A DNA stretch of 64,000 bases. Origin: Bradyrhizobium tropiciagri (lineage in GTDB: Bacteria > Pseudomonadota > Alphaproteobacteria > Rhizobiales > Xanthobacteraceae). Below the pieces are notes generated by a model. It did not search any database, had not been told where the DNA came from, and saw only the letters and a list, made by a program, of their open reading frames with translations. Positions 18,844 to 27,801 of this stretch are shown in pieces (the stretch's first letter is position 1; every line of letters begins with the position of its first letter). The stretch covers positions 307,258-371,257 of the forward strand of contig NZ_JAFCKH010000010.1 of NCBI RefSeq assembly GCF_018130505.1. The letters are read 5' to 3'. The translations under genes and the position numbers were made by a program.

Positions 18844-19634
18844 TTCTGCATGGTTGCCTGGCTGGCAACCCCGTAGCGGATGACGTTCACCGTCTCGCCG
18901 CGCTTGTTGTGAAGGTCCTCGGTCTTGACTTCGGGCGCATGGACGTCGGCGATGCTGCGCAGTGCCAGCGACAGCACGCCGCTCTGGCGCGCGCGCGCCA
19001 GCGTCTCGGTCTGCTCGGGCTTCAGCTCCAGCGTCACCGTCTTGCCGACGAGCGCGTTGGCGCCGTCCTTCTCTTTCGGAGCCTGGTCGATCGCGAGCAC
19101 GCGGACATTGGTCAGGATGACCTCGGAATTGACGATGTCGGCGCCGGTGCGATCGGAATTCTTTTCCCGCTTCGACAGCAGCACGTCGACCCGGTCGTTC
19201 GGCAGGATGAAGCCGCCGGCACCGGTCTCGGGCGAAATTTCGGTCGACACCGCGCGCATGCCGCTCGGCAGGATCGCCGCCATGAAGCCGCTGCCGTCGG
19301 ACTTGACCAGCTTCTGCTCGCGGATCGGCTCACCCTGGATGAACGGAGCGCGGGCGATCGAGCCGGTGACGTCCCTGATCGCTTCGGCGTTGGTGTCGCG
19401 GCGCAGGAAATTCGTGCTGGCGGTCGCGGCCGGCCAGGTCTGCCACTGCAGATCTTCCGGCTTCAGCGCCTGGCCGAGCCCGATATCGGTCTTTGCGACC
19501 AGGATGTCGACCGTCGGCAGCTGCACGACCTGCGGAGCGGGCGCCGGCTTTTCGTCGCGTCCGCTCGCCAGATAGAGCGCGGCGAGGCCGGCGCAGCCTG
19601 CGATAGCAAGGACCAGAATGCGGGCCGTATTCAT
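18840..19634 (-). CDS. cpaB: Pilus assembly protein CpaB/RcpC
   Basis: 264-aa periplasmic protein anchored by an N-terminal hydrophobic segment (ILVLAIAGCAGLAALYLA). It contains the SAF domain (about 50-115, with DIGLGQALKPEDLQWQTWPA) found in CpaB and flagellar FlgA, then the RcpC domain (VDVLLSKREKNSDRTGADIV). Precedes cpaC with a 4-bp overlap. Confidence 0.92.
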   Translation of the reverse strand: MNTARILVLAIAGCAGLAALYLASGRDEKPAPAPQVVQLPTVDILVAKTDIGLGQALKPEDLQWQTWPAATASTNFLRRDTNAEAIRDVTGSIARAPFIQGEPIREQKLVKSDGSGFMAAILPSGMRAVSTEISPETGAGGFILPNDRVDVLLSKREKNSDRTGADIVNSEVILTNVRVLAIDQAPKEKDGANALVGKTVTLELKPEQTETLARARQSGVLSLALRSIADVHAPEVKTEDLHNKRGETVNVIRYGVASQATMQK

Positions 19635-19780
19635 TACGCTTCACTTTCCACATGACGCCGCGACGCTGCCGCCGCCGTGATGGGAGTTGACCAGCTATTC
19701 GTCAAAGCATGGTTAATGAGGCGTATCTAAATCGCCTTAACGGGAGGTTACCCGCTGTCCGGCCGGCCTTGGCCCCGGAT

Positions 19781-20305
19781 TCAACCGATGGCGAAGCGCG
19801 CGAGATCGATCGCCTTGATCCAGTCGGTCTCCGGATAGACCACGAGGGCGCCGAGCGCGAGCGCGACGCCGTACGGCACCCCGGTCTGCTTGTCGTGCAG
19901 GCGCATCAGCCAGGCCTGTGACGTCAGCGGGTAGGGCAGCGGATACTGCCTGATCTGCAACAGCAGCACGGTCAGCGCGCCACCGAACAGCGAGGCGAAC
20001 ACCAGATAGGCGAGCAGATGGTCGAACCCGAACCACAGCCCGGCCGCCGCCGCGACCTTGGCATCGCCGCCGCCGAGCCAGCCCATCGCGAACATGCCAA
20101 ACGCCACCACCAGCACCAGCGCGCCGGCGCCGGCGTGATTGAGCATCTCGTGCAGCCCCATCCCGGAGAGCGGTGCCATGATCACGAAGCCGGCCAGCAG
20201 CGCCAGCGAGATCCGGTTCGGGATCGTCATGGTCAAGAGATCGCTCGCCGCGGCGAACGCCATCAGGGCCGGAAACAGCATCAAGCGTGCGAGGTCGAGG
20301 ATCAT
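19781..20305 (-). CDS. cpaA: Prepilin peptidase CpaA/TadV (A24 family)
   Basis: 174-aa membrane aspartic protease that cleaves the Flp prepilin leader. Six hydrophobic segments are visible. The two catalytic aspartates are in the family contexts FAAASDLLTMTIPNR (Asp about 22) and GWLGGGDAKVAAAAGLWFG (Asp about 81). The 146-bp gap to cpaB and 173-bp gap to the Flp gene suggest differential expression within the locus. Confidence 0.93.
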   Translation of the reverse strand: MILDLARLMLFPALMAFAAASDLLTMTIPNRISLALLAGFVIMAPLSGMGLHEMLNHAGAGALVLVVAFGMFAMGWLGGGDAKVAAAAGLWFGFDHLLAYLVFASLFGGALTVLLLQIRQYPLPYPLTSQAWLMRLHDKQTGVPYGVALALGALVVYPETDWIKAIDLARFAIG

Positions 20306-20428
20306 GGGTGTACGCCGTCAAGCCGGGAGCTGAGGTCGGTAACCGACGCTAGCGGCCAATGGTGAACAATCGGGAAAGGATCGCCCGCGCGCTGCGGGCA
20401 AGGGGGCGAACCGTTCCCGACAAATAGC

Positions 20429-20455
20429 AAAGGTCCCGGGGATACCGGGACCTTT
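20429..20455. terminator. Hairpin terminator/attenuator after the Flp pilin gene
   Basis: Perfect 11-bp stem AAAGGTCCCGG / CCGGGACCTTT with loop GGATA, 24 bp beyond the pilin stop. Partial termination here would give far more pilin mRNA than mRNA for the downstream cpaA-tadC machinery. Only a short T-run follows the stem. Confidence 0.7.
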
Positions 20456-20478
20456 GATTACGAAGTGCCGGAGCCGGC

Positions 20479-20643
20479 TTACTTCAGCGACGACGAGATC
20501 GTGTTGAACTTGGTGGACAGCTGGGTGCCGACGCCGTTGACCGCAGCGATGATCGCGATGGCGATGCCGGCTGCAATCAGGCCGTATTCGATGGCGGTCG
20601 CGCCCGATTCATCCTTCAAAAAGCGCGAGACGAGGTTCTTCAT
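20479..20643 (-). CDS. flp: Flp family type IVb pilin
   Basis: 54-aa major pilin subunit. The cytoplasmic leader MKNLVSRFLKDESGA is followed by the processing region and Flp motif GATAIEYGLIAAGIAIAIIA; CpaA is expected to cut after the Gly in the leader, leaving a mature pilin with Glu at position 5. The hydrophobic helix runs to about residue 38, then a short polar tail (STKFNTISSSLK). GAGCAAATTT precedes the ATG, giving a GGAG-like ribosome binding site on the minus strand. First gene of the pilus operon. Confidence 0.95.
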   Translation of the reverse strand: MKNLVSRFLKDESGATAIEYGLIAAGIAIAIIAAVNGVGTQLSTKFNTISSSLK

Positions 20644-20926
20644 AAATTTGCTCCTGTGAACACGTGGCTGGTCGAACTCGATTAGGTCTGCCCGGCGTTC
20701 TCAGCACCGTGACCATTGCGGCAACGTACGGTTCGACGATTTCGTTGCAGTTAATTTGATTGCGTAAACTCGGTGGGAACCGGCTGTTGTTGCGCAAAGT
20801 AAATTTGGCATTAAGCGACTTGCTCAAATTGCGCATTGTTTCCGCGGCCCGGCCGGCAGCCGAAATTCACAGCTCTTTAAGCGCGGAGCGTTACCCATGA
20901 GACTTCCCGTCGAATGAGGCCGGTCT

Positions 20927-21754
20927 ATGTCCACACTGCCGTTTGAAATCCTCGAGATGATCGGCCAGACCCTGGTGAAGGTGCTGCCGATCACGCTGAT
21001 GCTGGCAGTCGTCTTCACCGTGCTGACCCATTTCTGGGCGTGCAATCCCGGCAAGCCGTGGTGGCGCAAGCGCGAGCTCGTCACCGACATCTGCTACTGG
21101 TTCTTCGTGCCGGTGTTCGCCCGCGTGTTTCGCATCGGGCTGCTCGTGGTCGGCGCGGCGGCGGTGTTCAACGTCCATGGCGCCGACGAGCTCGTCGCGT
21201 TCTACGACAACGGCCACGGTCCGCTGTCGGAGCTGCCGCTGTGGCTGCAGGCGATCATCTTCCTCGTCGCCTCCGACTTCATGCTCTACTGGCTGCACCG
21301 GATGTTTCACGGCGGCGGCTTCTGGAAGTATCACGCCATCCATCATTCATCGGAAGATCTCGAATGGATCTCGGCGGCGCGCTTCCATCCCGTCAATCTG
21401 TTGATCGGCACGATCACGGTCGACGTCATCCTGCTGATGGCCGGCATCTCCCCGAACATCATGCTGTGGGTCGGCCCGTTCACCACCTTCCATTCGGCCT
21501 TCGTGCACGCCAACCTCAACTGGACGCTCGGGCCGTTCAAATACGTGATCGCGACGCCGGTGTTTCATCGCTGGCATCACACCGCGGCGGAAGAGGGTGG
21601 CGACACCAATTTCGCGGGCACGTTTCCGCTCTGGGATATCCTGTTCGGCACCTTCCGCATGCCCGACGATGTGATGCCGGAGGCTTACGGCGCCGACGAC
21701 AAGGCGATTCCATCGGCGCTGCCCGGGCAGCTGGCCTATCCGTTCCGTCAATGA
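20927..21754 (+). CDS. Sterol desaturase/fatty acid hydroxylase family membrane protein
   Basis: 275-aa di-iron membrane oxygenase. The three histidine clusters are present: HRMFH (124-128), HAIHH (136-140), and HRWHH around residue 216. Four or more hydrophobic segments surround them (about 15-35, 60-82, 104-123, 165-190). It may hydroxylate a lipid tail or a hopanoid/sterol-like substrate; the exact substrate cannot be read from sequence. ATG 20927 follows a GAGG box at 20914-20917. It stands 284 bp from the divergent Flp gene and 23 bp before the next gene. Confidence 0.88.
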   Translation: MSTLPFEILEMIGQTLVKVLPITLMLAVVFTVLTHFWACNPGKPWWRKRELVTDICYWFFVPVFARVFRIGLLVVGAAAVFNVHGADELVAFYDNGHGPLSELPLWLQAIIFLVASDFMLYWLHRMFHGGGFWKYHAIHHSSEDLEWISAARFHPVNLLIGTITVDVILLMAGISPNIMLWVGPFTTFHSAFVHANLNWTLGPFKYVIATPVFHRWHHTAAEEGGDTNFAGTFPLWDILFGTFRMPDDVMPEAYGADDKAIPSALPGQLAYPFRQ

Positions 21755-21777
21755 CCGCTTGATCGGCGCCTGCCGTC

Positions 21778-23250
21778 ATGAGTTCTGAAACCGCAACGAT
21801 CCCGCAGCAGAGGGCGTCCGCATTCGGTGCGGTGCCGGCCTGGTGCTGGATGGCGTGCGGCGTCTATGCGGCGCTCCTGATCATTGGCGTCAGGCTGCTG
21901 GCCGATTCGGACACCTACTGGCAGATCGCCGTCGGCCGCTGGATCCTCGACCACCGCGCGCTGCCGACCGCCGACATCTATTCGTTCACCAAGGCCGGCG
22001 AGCCCTGGGTATCGTCGTCCTGGCTCGCGCAGGTCCTGTTCGCGAAAGCCTATGACCTGGCCGGCTGGGCCGGGCCTGCGGCGCTGGCCGCGGCCTGCAT
22101 CGCCGCCGCCTTCGCGCTGCTCACCTCGATCCTCAGCCGCCGCATGCCGGCGCTCCATGCCAGCCTCGTCGCGCTGGTGGCGCTGATGCTGGCCTGCGGG
22201 CATCTGCTCGCCCGTCCGCATGTGCTGGTGCTGCCGGTCATGATCCTGTGGGCCTACAGCCTGATGAGCGCCAGCGAACGCCGCGAGGCGCCCTCGTTCT
22301 GGCTGCTGCCGCTGATTGCGCTGTGGGCCAATCTGCACGGCGGCTTCCTGTTCGGCCTCGTGCTGCTCGGCGCCTTCGCGCTCGACGCGCTGTGGAACGC
22401 CGCGCCGGAGCAGCGGCTGCCGCTGGCGCTGCGCTGGACCGCGTTCGGGATCGGTGCGCTCGCCGCCTGCTGCCTGACGCCCTACGGCTGGGGCTCGATC
22501 CTGGCGTCGCTGAAGATCCTCAGCCTCGGCGAGTTGCTGCGCCTGATCGCGGAATGGATGCCGGCGGATTTCGGCCGCATCGGGCCGCTCGAGCTGGCCC
22601 TGCTCGGCCTGATCGGCGGCGGACTCTATTGCGGCGTGCGGCTGCCGCTGCCGCGGATCGCGCTGGTGCTGGGGCTGCTGCACATGGTGCTGTCGCACAC
22701 CAGGAACATCGAGATCTTCGCCCTGCTGCTGCCGCTCGTGGTCCTCACCCCGGTGGCGACCCAGTTCGGCTGGCGCGGCGCCGCCGCCGTCCGGTTACAA
22801 GTCGTGCCCATGGTGCTGCTGGTCGCCGGCCTCTGCGCCTCGACCTATGCCGTCGCAGCTCGTCGCGACATCGCACCGCCGGTGGCCTGGTCGCCCGCGA
22901 CTGCTGTAGATGCGCTGAAGGCGCACGGCGCCAAGAGGGTGCTCAACGACCTGCCGTTCGGCGGCTACCTGATCTGGCGGCAGGTGCCGGTGTTCGTCGA
23001 TGGCCGCGCCGAGCTCTACGGCGAGAAGTTCGAGATGAACTATTACCGCGCGCTCCAGCTCAAGGACGTCGACGGCTTCCTCGGCCTGCTCAAGACCTAT
23101 GACATCGACGCCGTGATGCTCGAGCCGGCGACGCCCGCGGTGCAGCTGCTCGACCGTCTTGGCGGCTGGCGGCGCATCTACGCCGACGGCGACGTCGTGG
23201 TGCACGTCCGCGCTGCCGGCGAGCCCGCCGCTCCCGGTGTGCTGAAATGA
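21778..23250 (+). CDS. Polytopic membrane protein, glycosyltransferase-like, function unknown
   Basis: 490-aa protein with about 10-12 hydrophobic segments and a soluble C-terminal domain (about 380-490). The first periplasmic loop has an acidic pair near the end of TM1 (LLADSDTYWQIAVGRWILDH), a layout typical of GT-C type glycosyltransferases, and the C-terminal domain contains GGYLIWRQVPVFVDGRAELYG. Its stop overlaps the next start by 4 bp (ATGA, 23247-23250). With the acyltransferase and GT87 gene it forms a three-gene unit, probably acting on an envelope polysaccharide or lipid carrier. Confidence 0.75.
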   Translation: MSSETATIPQQRASAFGAVPAWCWMACGVYAALLIIGVRLLADSDTYWQIAVGRWILDHRALPTADIYSFTKAGEPWVSSSWLAQVLFAKAYDLAGWAGPAALAAACIAAAFALLTSILSRRMPALHASLVALVALMLACGHLLARPHVLVLPVMILWAYSLMSASERREAPSFWLLPLIALWANLHGGFLFGLVLLGAFALDALWNAAPEQRLPLALRWTAFGIGALAACCLTPYGWGSILASLKILSLGELLRLIAEWMPADFGRIGPLELALLGLIGGGLYCGVRLPLPRIALVLGLLHMVLSHTRNIEIFALLLPLVVLTPVATQFGWRGAAAVRLQVVPMVLLVAGLCASTYAVAARRDIAPPVAWSPATAVDALKAHGAKRVLNDLPFGGYLIWRQVPVFVDGRAELYGEKFEMNYYRALQLKDVDGFLGLLKTYDIDAVMLEPATPAVQLLDRLGGWRRIYADGDVVVHVRAAGEPAAPGVLK

Positions 23251-24323
23251 GCATGGACACGACCGGCGGCTCCGCGACGCGGCGCAATGCGTCGCTCGAT
23301 CTGCTGCGCGGCATGGCCATTTTGATGGTGGTCCTGGTGCACTGCCAGGAAGAGGCGAAGAGCGCCGGCCCGGCGCTGGCCTGGTTCGCGCAGCGCTGCG
23401 GCGAGCTCGGCGTGCCGCTGTTCTTCATGGTCAGCGGCTACACCATGATGCTGACCTTCGGCCGCACGGTCGATCTCGCCGCGACGCGTTCCTTCTATAT
23501 CCGGCGCGTCTTCCGGATCGTGCCGCTGTTCTGGATCGCCATCGTGTTCTATCTGCTGCTGACGAAAGGGCAGGGCATCAGGAACTTCGCGCCGGACGGC
23601 GTCAGCGCACGTGACGTGCTGCTCACCTTCCTGTTCCTGCACTGGACCAGCGTCACCGCCTACAATTCGGTGGTGCCGGGCGGCTGGAGCATCGCGGTCG
23701 AGATGCAGTTCTATCTGCTGTTTCCGCTGCTGCTCTATCTGTTCCGGCGGCCCAATGGCCCGATGCAGTGCTACGCGCTGCTCGCCCTCGTCGCGGTCAC
23801 CGGCCAGCTCGCCGCCGATCACTATGTGACGCCGTGGCTGGCCGCGTCGCTGCCGGGCAGCCAGGCCTATCTCGCCGACGGCATCTCGACCTCGTGGCTG
23901 CCGCGCCAGATCATCTGCTTCGCATTCGGCATCCTGATGTACGACATCGTCGAGCTGAAGGGCAGGCCGGTCGTCGGGGCGCTGCTGCTGTGCGGCGCGG
24001 CGCTGTGCTCGACCTGGGGCGCGGAGCTGCTCGTGCTGGCCGCGATCGCGTTCGTGATCCTGCTCTCGAACGCCTCAGCGTCGTGGATGGCGCTGCTGGG
24101 CCGGCATTCCTACGCGATCTATCTGATCCACTTCGCCGTCGTGTCGGCGATCGTGTCTGCCGTTTCGCTCGATACGGTGCCGCTGTTCCTGGTGGCGTCT
24201 GCGGTGTCGCTGGCGTTCAGCGTCTATCTGATCGAGCCCAGGATCGAGCGCCACTTCATTCGGCTGGGCCATGCGCTTGCCGCGGCCGGCCGCGGGCCGA
24301 AGGCCGTTGTCACCACCACGTGA
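23247..24323 (+). CDS. Acyltransferase 3 family membrane protein
   Basis: 358-aa integral-membrane O-acyltransferase (OafA/NodX type), likely adding acetyl or another acyl group to a surface glycan. It begins with the family signature RRNASLDLLRGMAILMVVLVH (residues about 11-31, catalytic His at its end) and has about 10 membrane segments. The GGWSIAVEMQFYLLFPLL motif (around 150) is typical. It overlaps the upstream gene by 4 bp and the downstream GT87 gene by 1 bp (TGATG). Confidence 0.9.
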   Translation: MSMDTTGGSATRRNASLDLLRGMAILMVVLVHCQEEAKSAGPALAWFAQRCGELGVPLFFMVSGYTMMLTFGRTVDLAATRSFYIRRVFRIVPLFWIAIVFYLLLTKGQGIRNFAPDGVSARDVLLTFLFLHWTSVTAYNSVVPGGWSIAVEMQFYLLFPLLLYLFRRPNGPMQCYALLALVAVTGQLAADHYVTPWLAASLPGSQAYLADGISTSWLPRQIICFAFGILMYDIVELKGRPVVGALLLCGAALCSTWGAELLVLAAIAFVILLSNASASWMALLGRHSYAIYLIHFAVVSAIVSAVSLDTVPLFLVASAVSLAFSVYLIEPRIERHFIRLGHALAAAGRGPKAVVTTT

Positions 24324-25594
24324 TGGATCGTGCGATGAACAAGCTAGCTGGCGCCGCCGTGCCGTCGATCACCGGGCCGATCCTGCGGCCGCCGATGGTG
24401 GTGTTCATCGCCGGTGTGGTCACCTCGTTCTACGCCGTGGCGCTGCTGGTCACGACCATTCATCATCCCGGCAAGATCGGGTTCGACCACAACACCCTCG
24501 GCACCGACTGGATGGTGTTCTACGGGGCGATCCGCGCGGTGCTCGATGGCCACGCGGAACTGCTGTTCGACGGCGACCGCTTCACCGCGTTCCTCAACAG
24601 CTCCTTTGCAGACTGGCTGTCGCAGCCGCTGGCGTTCCGGCCCTGGGCCTATCCGCCGAGCTTCCTGGTGATGTTGCTGCCGTTCGCGCCGCTCGGCTTC
24701 TTCGGCTCCTATGTCGCGTTCCAGCTGGTCAGCGCCGGCCTGCTGGCGCTGGCGTTGCGCTCGAGGAGCGATGGCTGGGCGGCCTACGGTGTCTTGCTCG
24801 CGATCGCGCTGCTGTGTCCGGGCGCCGTCATCAACGTGATCGACGGCCAACTCGTCTTTCTGGTGGCGGCACTGATCGTCGGCGGCTTGCGCCTCCTCGA
24901 CAGCCGTCCGGTGCTGGGCGGACTGGTCCTCGGGCTGCTGACGTTCAAGCCGCAGTTCTGCATCCTGGTGCCGCTGGCCCTGATCGCTGCGGGGCAGTGG
25001 CGTGCACTCTGGGCATCCGGCCTGTCCGCGCTGGCTTTGGCGGCTGCGAGCGGGTTGATCTTCGGCTGGGATCTCTGGCTGCGCTGGTTTCCCGTCATCA
25101 TCCAGAACCTGATCAGTCCCGATGCGAAGTGGATCGAGTATGGCCGCATGTGGGGCAACAGCGTCTACACCTGCACGGTGCTGCTCGGCGCGCCGCAGCG
25201 GCTGGCCTCGGCCCTGCAGCTGGCGGCCATCCTGTTTGCCGCCGCCTCGGTCGTCGTCGCGTTCCGGTCGCGGCTCGGCATCAAGGAAAAGATGGTGGTG
25301 TTCCTTGCCGCCACAGTGCTCGCTGCGCCGCACTCCGGGCCCTATGACCAGGCCCTGTTGGTGGTGGCCGCGGCCTATTGGCTGACGGTGGCGGGGTCTG
25401 CGGTGCAGCCGTCCTGGTGCTGGACATTCGCGCTGATGCTCTGGCTGGTGCCGACGATCAGCCCGCCCGCCCTGATTGCCGCGAGCAGGTTCGCCCCGCT
25501 GCTGACGATCGCGCTGATCGTGCTGGTGCTGCGCCGCCAGCGTGCAACCGAAGGGTCGCCGCTGCGCCTCAGTCCGGTGGTTGCCGAGCGGTAA
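24323..25594 (+). CDS. Glycosyltransferase family 87 (DUF2029) membrane protein
   Basis: 423-aa GT-C fold membrane protein related to polyprenyl-phosphate-mannose-dependent mannosyltransferases. An N-terminal membrane segment is followed by a loop with DWMVFYGAIRAVLDGH (the acidic first-loop motif expected for GT87) and AYPPSFLVMLLPFAPL, then about nine more hydrophobic segments. The ATG at 24323 overlaps the acyltransferase stop; an earlier in-frame opening inside that gene is a shadow. Last gene of the three-gene operon. Confidence 0.88.
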   Translation: MDRAMNKLAGAAVPSITGPILRPPMVVFIAGVVTSFYAVALLVTTIHHPGKIGFDHNTLGTDWMVFYGAIRAVLDGHAELLFDGDRFTAFLNSSFADWLSQPLAFRPWAYPPSFLVMLLPFAPLGFFGSYVAFQLVSAGLLALALRSRSDGWAAYGVLLAIALLCPGAVINVIDGQLVFLVAALIVGGLRLLDSRPVLGGLVLGLLTFKPQFCILVPLALIAAGQWRALWASGLSALALAAASGLIFGWDLWLRWFPVIIQNLISPDAKWIEYGRMWGNSVYTCTVLLGAPQRLASALQLAAILFAAASVVVAFRSRLGIKEKMVVFLAATVLAAPHSGPYDQALLVVAAAYWLTVAGSAVQPSWCWTFALMLWLVPTISPPALIAASRFAPLLTIALIVLVLRRQRATEGSPLRLSPVVAER

Positions 25595-25632
25595 GGCGCC
25601 CGGCGGCTTTCTCGCGCCGGGCAAGTTGCTCC

Positions 25633-25659
25633 ATCCGCGCAATTCGCGGGCGGATTTTT
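25633..25659 (+). terminator. Intrinsic terminator after the GT87 gene
   Basis: ATCCGC (25633-25638) pairs with GCGGAT (25650-25655), and the stem runs directly into TTTTT. A GC-rich hairpin GCCCGGCG/CGCCGGGC (25598-25622) lies just upstream and may reinforce it. Confidence 0.65.
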
Positions 25660-25755
25660 GCTCTTCTTAAATGAATTCCGGTCAGATTCGCCACTGTCGG
25701 GCGCCGGTCCGCTGCGTATCGCTTTTGCCGGCTTGTCAACGTCCCGGGGTAGAGT

Positions 25756-26265
25756 ATGTCGTTTAAGTCCCAGCGTATTCGCGCCGTCACGCGCGTCGGA
25801 ATCATCTTCGCGGCCGCAGCCATGCTGCTTTGGCCGGCGGTCTCCACGGCTGCGCCCGATCCCGACAGGATCGCGGTCAATGTCGACCAGGCCAAGCTCG
25901 TCAAGCTGCCCACCGGCATCGCCACGATCGTGGTCGGTAATCCCCTGATCGCCGACGTCACGCTGCAGAATGGCGGCGTCGTCGTGGTCACCGGCAAGGG
26001 CTATGGCGCAACCAATTTCATCGCACTCGACCGCACCGGTCAGGTGCTGGTGGATCGCCAGATCCAGGTCGAAGGCCCGACCGACCAGCTCGTCACGGTC
26101 TATCGCGGCATCGACCGCGAGACCTACAGCTGCATGCCGGTCTGCCAGCGCCGTGTCACCCTCGGCGACGGTGAGAACTACTTCAAGGCGACGATGGACC
26201 AGGCAGGCTCGCTGAGCAGCCAGGCCTCCGGGTCGGGCGCCGCGGCAGGCAAGCCCGCCAACTGA
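25756..26265 (+). CDS. Stand-alone pilus assembly N-domain protein (CpaC N-terminal-like)
   Basis: 169-aa exported protein. The signal peptide is at about 1-32 (AVTRVGIIFAAAAMLLWPAVSTAA). Residues 38-105 match the N-domain that precedes the secretin pore in CpaC (VNVDQAKLVKLPTGIATIVVG ... YGATNFIALDRTGQVLVDRQ), but no secretin domain follows. The tail contains a cysteine pair (YSCMPVCQRRVTLGDG) and a Ser/Gly/Ala-rich end. It probably docks on the CpaC channel or pilus in the periplasm. The TadE/G genes follow 160 bp later. Confidence 0.85.
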   Translation: MSFKSQRIRAVTRVGIIFAAAAMLLWPAVSTAAPDPDRIAVNVDQAKLVKLPTGIATIVVGNPLIADVTLQNGGVVVVTGKGYGATNFIALDRTGQVLVDRQIQVEGPTDQLVTVYRGIDRETYSCMPVCQRRVTLGDGENYFKATMDQAGSLSSQASGSGAAAGKPAN

Positions 26266-26276
26266 CGCATGGCCGG

Positions 26277-26298
26277 CCAGGCGCCCGCAGGCGCCTGG
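26277..26298. terminator. GC hairpin after the N-domain protein gene
   Basis: Perfect 9-bp stem CCAGGCGCC/GGCGCCTGG with a 4-nt loop, 12 bp after the stop codon. There is no T-run, so it may pause or stabilise rather than terminate. Confidence 0.45.
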
Positions 26299-26432
26299 GC
26301 CGATCGCCGGGCGATCCACACGACATGGTTAACACGGGCCTAACGGATCGGGTGGTTCTGTCTCGATCCGGCGAAACACTTCAACAATGAGTTTTCGGTA
26401 GTTGTTGGCGCCATGAAATTCCGGGGTCGTTG

Positions 26433-26999
26433 ATGTCGTTGCCCGCCCGTTCCTTCCTCCACCTCCTGCGCCGCTTCCGCCGTAACCGCCGGGGTTCGGC
26501 CGCGGTCGAGTTCGCGCTGGTGGCGCCGCTGTTCTTCGCGCTGCTGTTCGCGATCATCGAGGTCGCGATGGTGTTCTTCGCCGGCCAGGTGCTCGAGACC
26601 GTGACGCAGGACTCCGCGCGCATGATCATGACCGGCCAGGCACAGAATGCGGCCTACACCCAAGCGCAGTTCAAGCAGTACGTCTGCGGCAAGGTCAATG
26701 CGCTGTTCGATTGCACCAACGGAATCTATGTCGACGTGCGCAGCTATCCCAACAACGGCTTCAGCTCCGTCAACATCGCGCCGCCGATCGACGCCACCAG
26801 GGCGTTCAATCCCGACATGAAATGGTGCCCGGGCAAAGAGGGCGACGTCGTCGTGGTGCGGCTGTTCTATCAATGGCCGCTGTTCGTCACCAACCTCGGC
26901 TTCAATATCTCCAACCTCGCCAACGGCAAGCGGCTGCTGACCGCGAGCGCGGCATTCAAGAACGAACCCTCCGGCGCCTCCGGGACGACATGCTCATGA
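26433..26999 (+). CDS. TadE/TadG family pseudopilin
   Basis: 188-aa protein with the TadE-type N-terminus: a basic leader, then RNRRGSAAVEFALVAPLFFA with the conserved Glu, and one membrane helix (about 24-50). The rest is predicted periplasmic, with Cys residues in YVCGKVNALFDCTNG and MKWCPGKEG that could pair. ATG 26433 is preferred to the TTG three bases earlier. It overlaps the next pseudopilin gene by 4 bp (ATGA). Confidence 0.9.
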   Translation: MSLPARSFLHLLRRFRRNRRGSAAVEFALVAPLFFALLFAIIEVAMVFFAGQVLETVTQDSARMIMTGQAQNAAYTQAQFKQYVCGKVNALFDCTNGIYVDVRSYPNNGFSSVNIAPPIDATRAFNPDMKWCPGKEGDVVVVRLFYQWPLFVTNLGFNISNLANGKRLLTASAAFKNEPSGASGTTCS

Positions 27000-27634
27000 G
27001 CAAGGTCATGAAGATCCTGCCTGTGTTTCTCCGCACCGTTGCATCGTTCAAGAACGACCGCCGGGGCCTTGCCGCCGTCGAACTGGCGATGATCCTGCCG
27101 GTGATGCTGTTGCTGTTCTTCGGCACCGTCGAGTTCTCGTCGGGTGTCGCGGTCGACCGCAAGGTGACGTTGATGGCCCGCACGCTGTCCGACCTGGCCT
27201 CGCAGTCCCAGACGGTGGCGGACACCGATCTCGTCAACTATTTCAGCGCCAGCGTCGGCATCATGACGCCGTATGACCCGTCGCCGACCAAGGCGCAGCT
27301 GACCGAGGTCTACGTCGATGCCACGAAGATCGCGAAGGTGAAGTGGACCAAGGCCGCGACGATTGCTGCCGGCGCCACGCAGGCGACGCTGTCGACCTCG
27401 ACCCGCACCAACGGGCAGGACGTCACCAGCGTCATTCCGTCGGCGCTGCTGATCCCGAACACCTTTTTGATCTTCAGCGAGGTCAGCTACATCTACACGC
27501 CGGCGGTCGGCTATGTGATGGGCAAGGACGGCATCAATCTCAGCGACGTCGCCTACACCCGCCCGCGGCAATCGCAATGCGTGATCTATCCGACGCCGGC
27601 TGCGGGAACCGTTACGTCCTGTCCGACGACCTGA
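26996..27634 (+). CDS. Second TadE/TadG-like pseudopilin
   Basis: 212-aa paralogue of the preceding protein. Its N-terminus is KNDRRGLAAVELAMILPVML with the conserved Glu at the start of a single membrane helix, followed by a periplasmic domain of about 150 residues (contains FSASVGIMTPYDPSPTKAQL) and two late Cys residues. The start at 26996 gives an ATGA overlap with the upstream stop; ATG 26990 is also possible. It completes the minor-pilin pair of the Tad machine. Confidence 0.88.
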   Translation: MSKVMKILPVFLRTVASFKNDRRGLAAVELAMILPVMLLLFFGTVEFSSGVAVDRKVTLMARTLSDLASQSQTVADTDLVNYFSASVGIMTPYDPSPTKAQLTEVYVDATKIAKVKWTKAATIAAGATQATLSTSTRTNGQDVTSVIPSALLIPNTFLIFSEVSYIYTPAVGYVMGKDGINLSDVAYTRPRQSQCVIYPTPAAGTVTSCPTT

Positions 27635-27716
27635 CGGCATCAGCCGCGCCGCGCTCCATTCGGAAGGCGGCACGATCCGGACAAACGCGATCCAAACAAG
27701 GCGCGATCCAAACAAA

Positions 27717-27742
27717 ATGGCCGCCCCCGAAGGAGCGGCCAT
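27717..27742 (-). terminator. Intrinsic terminator of the cold-shock gene
   Basis: ATGGCCGC/GCGGCCAT 8-bp stem with a 10-nt loop; read on the minus strand it is followed by TTTTGTTT. It lies 60 bp after the cspA stop and may also end the convergent pseudopilin transcript. Confidence 0.75.
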
Positions 27743-27801
27743 CATTGCTTTGACGTTGCCTAAGGCAATTTCCCGGAGCTCACGCTCGGCAGGAAATCGG
27801 C

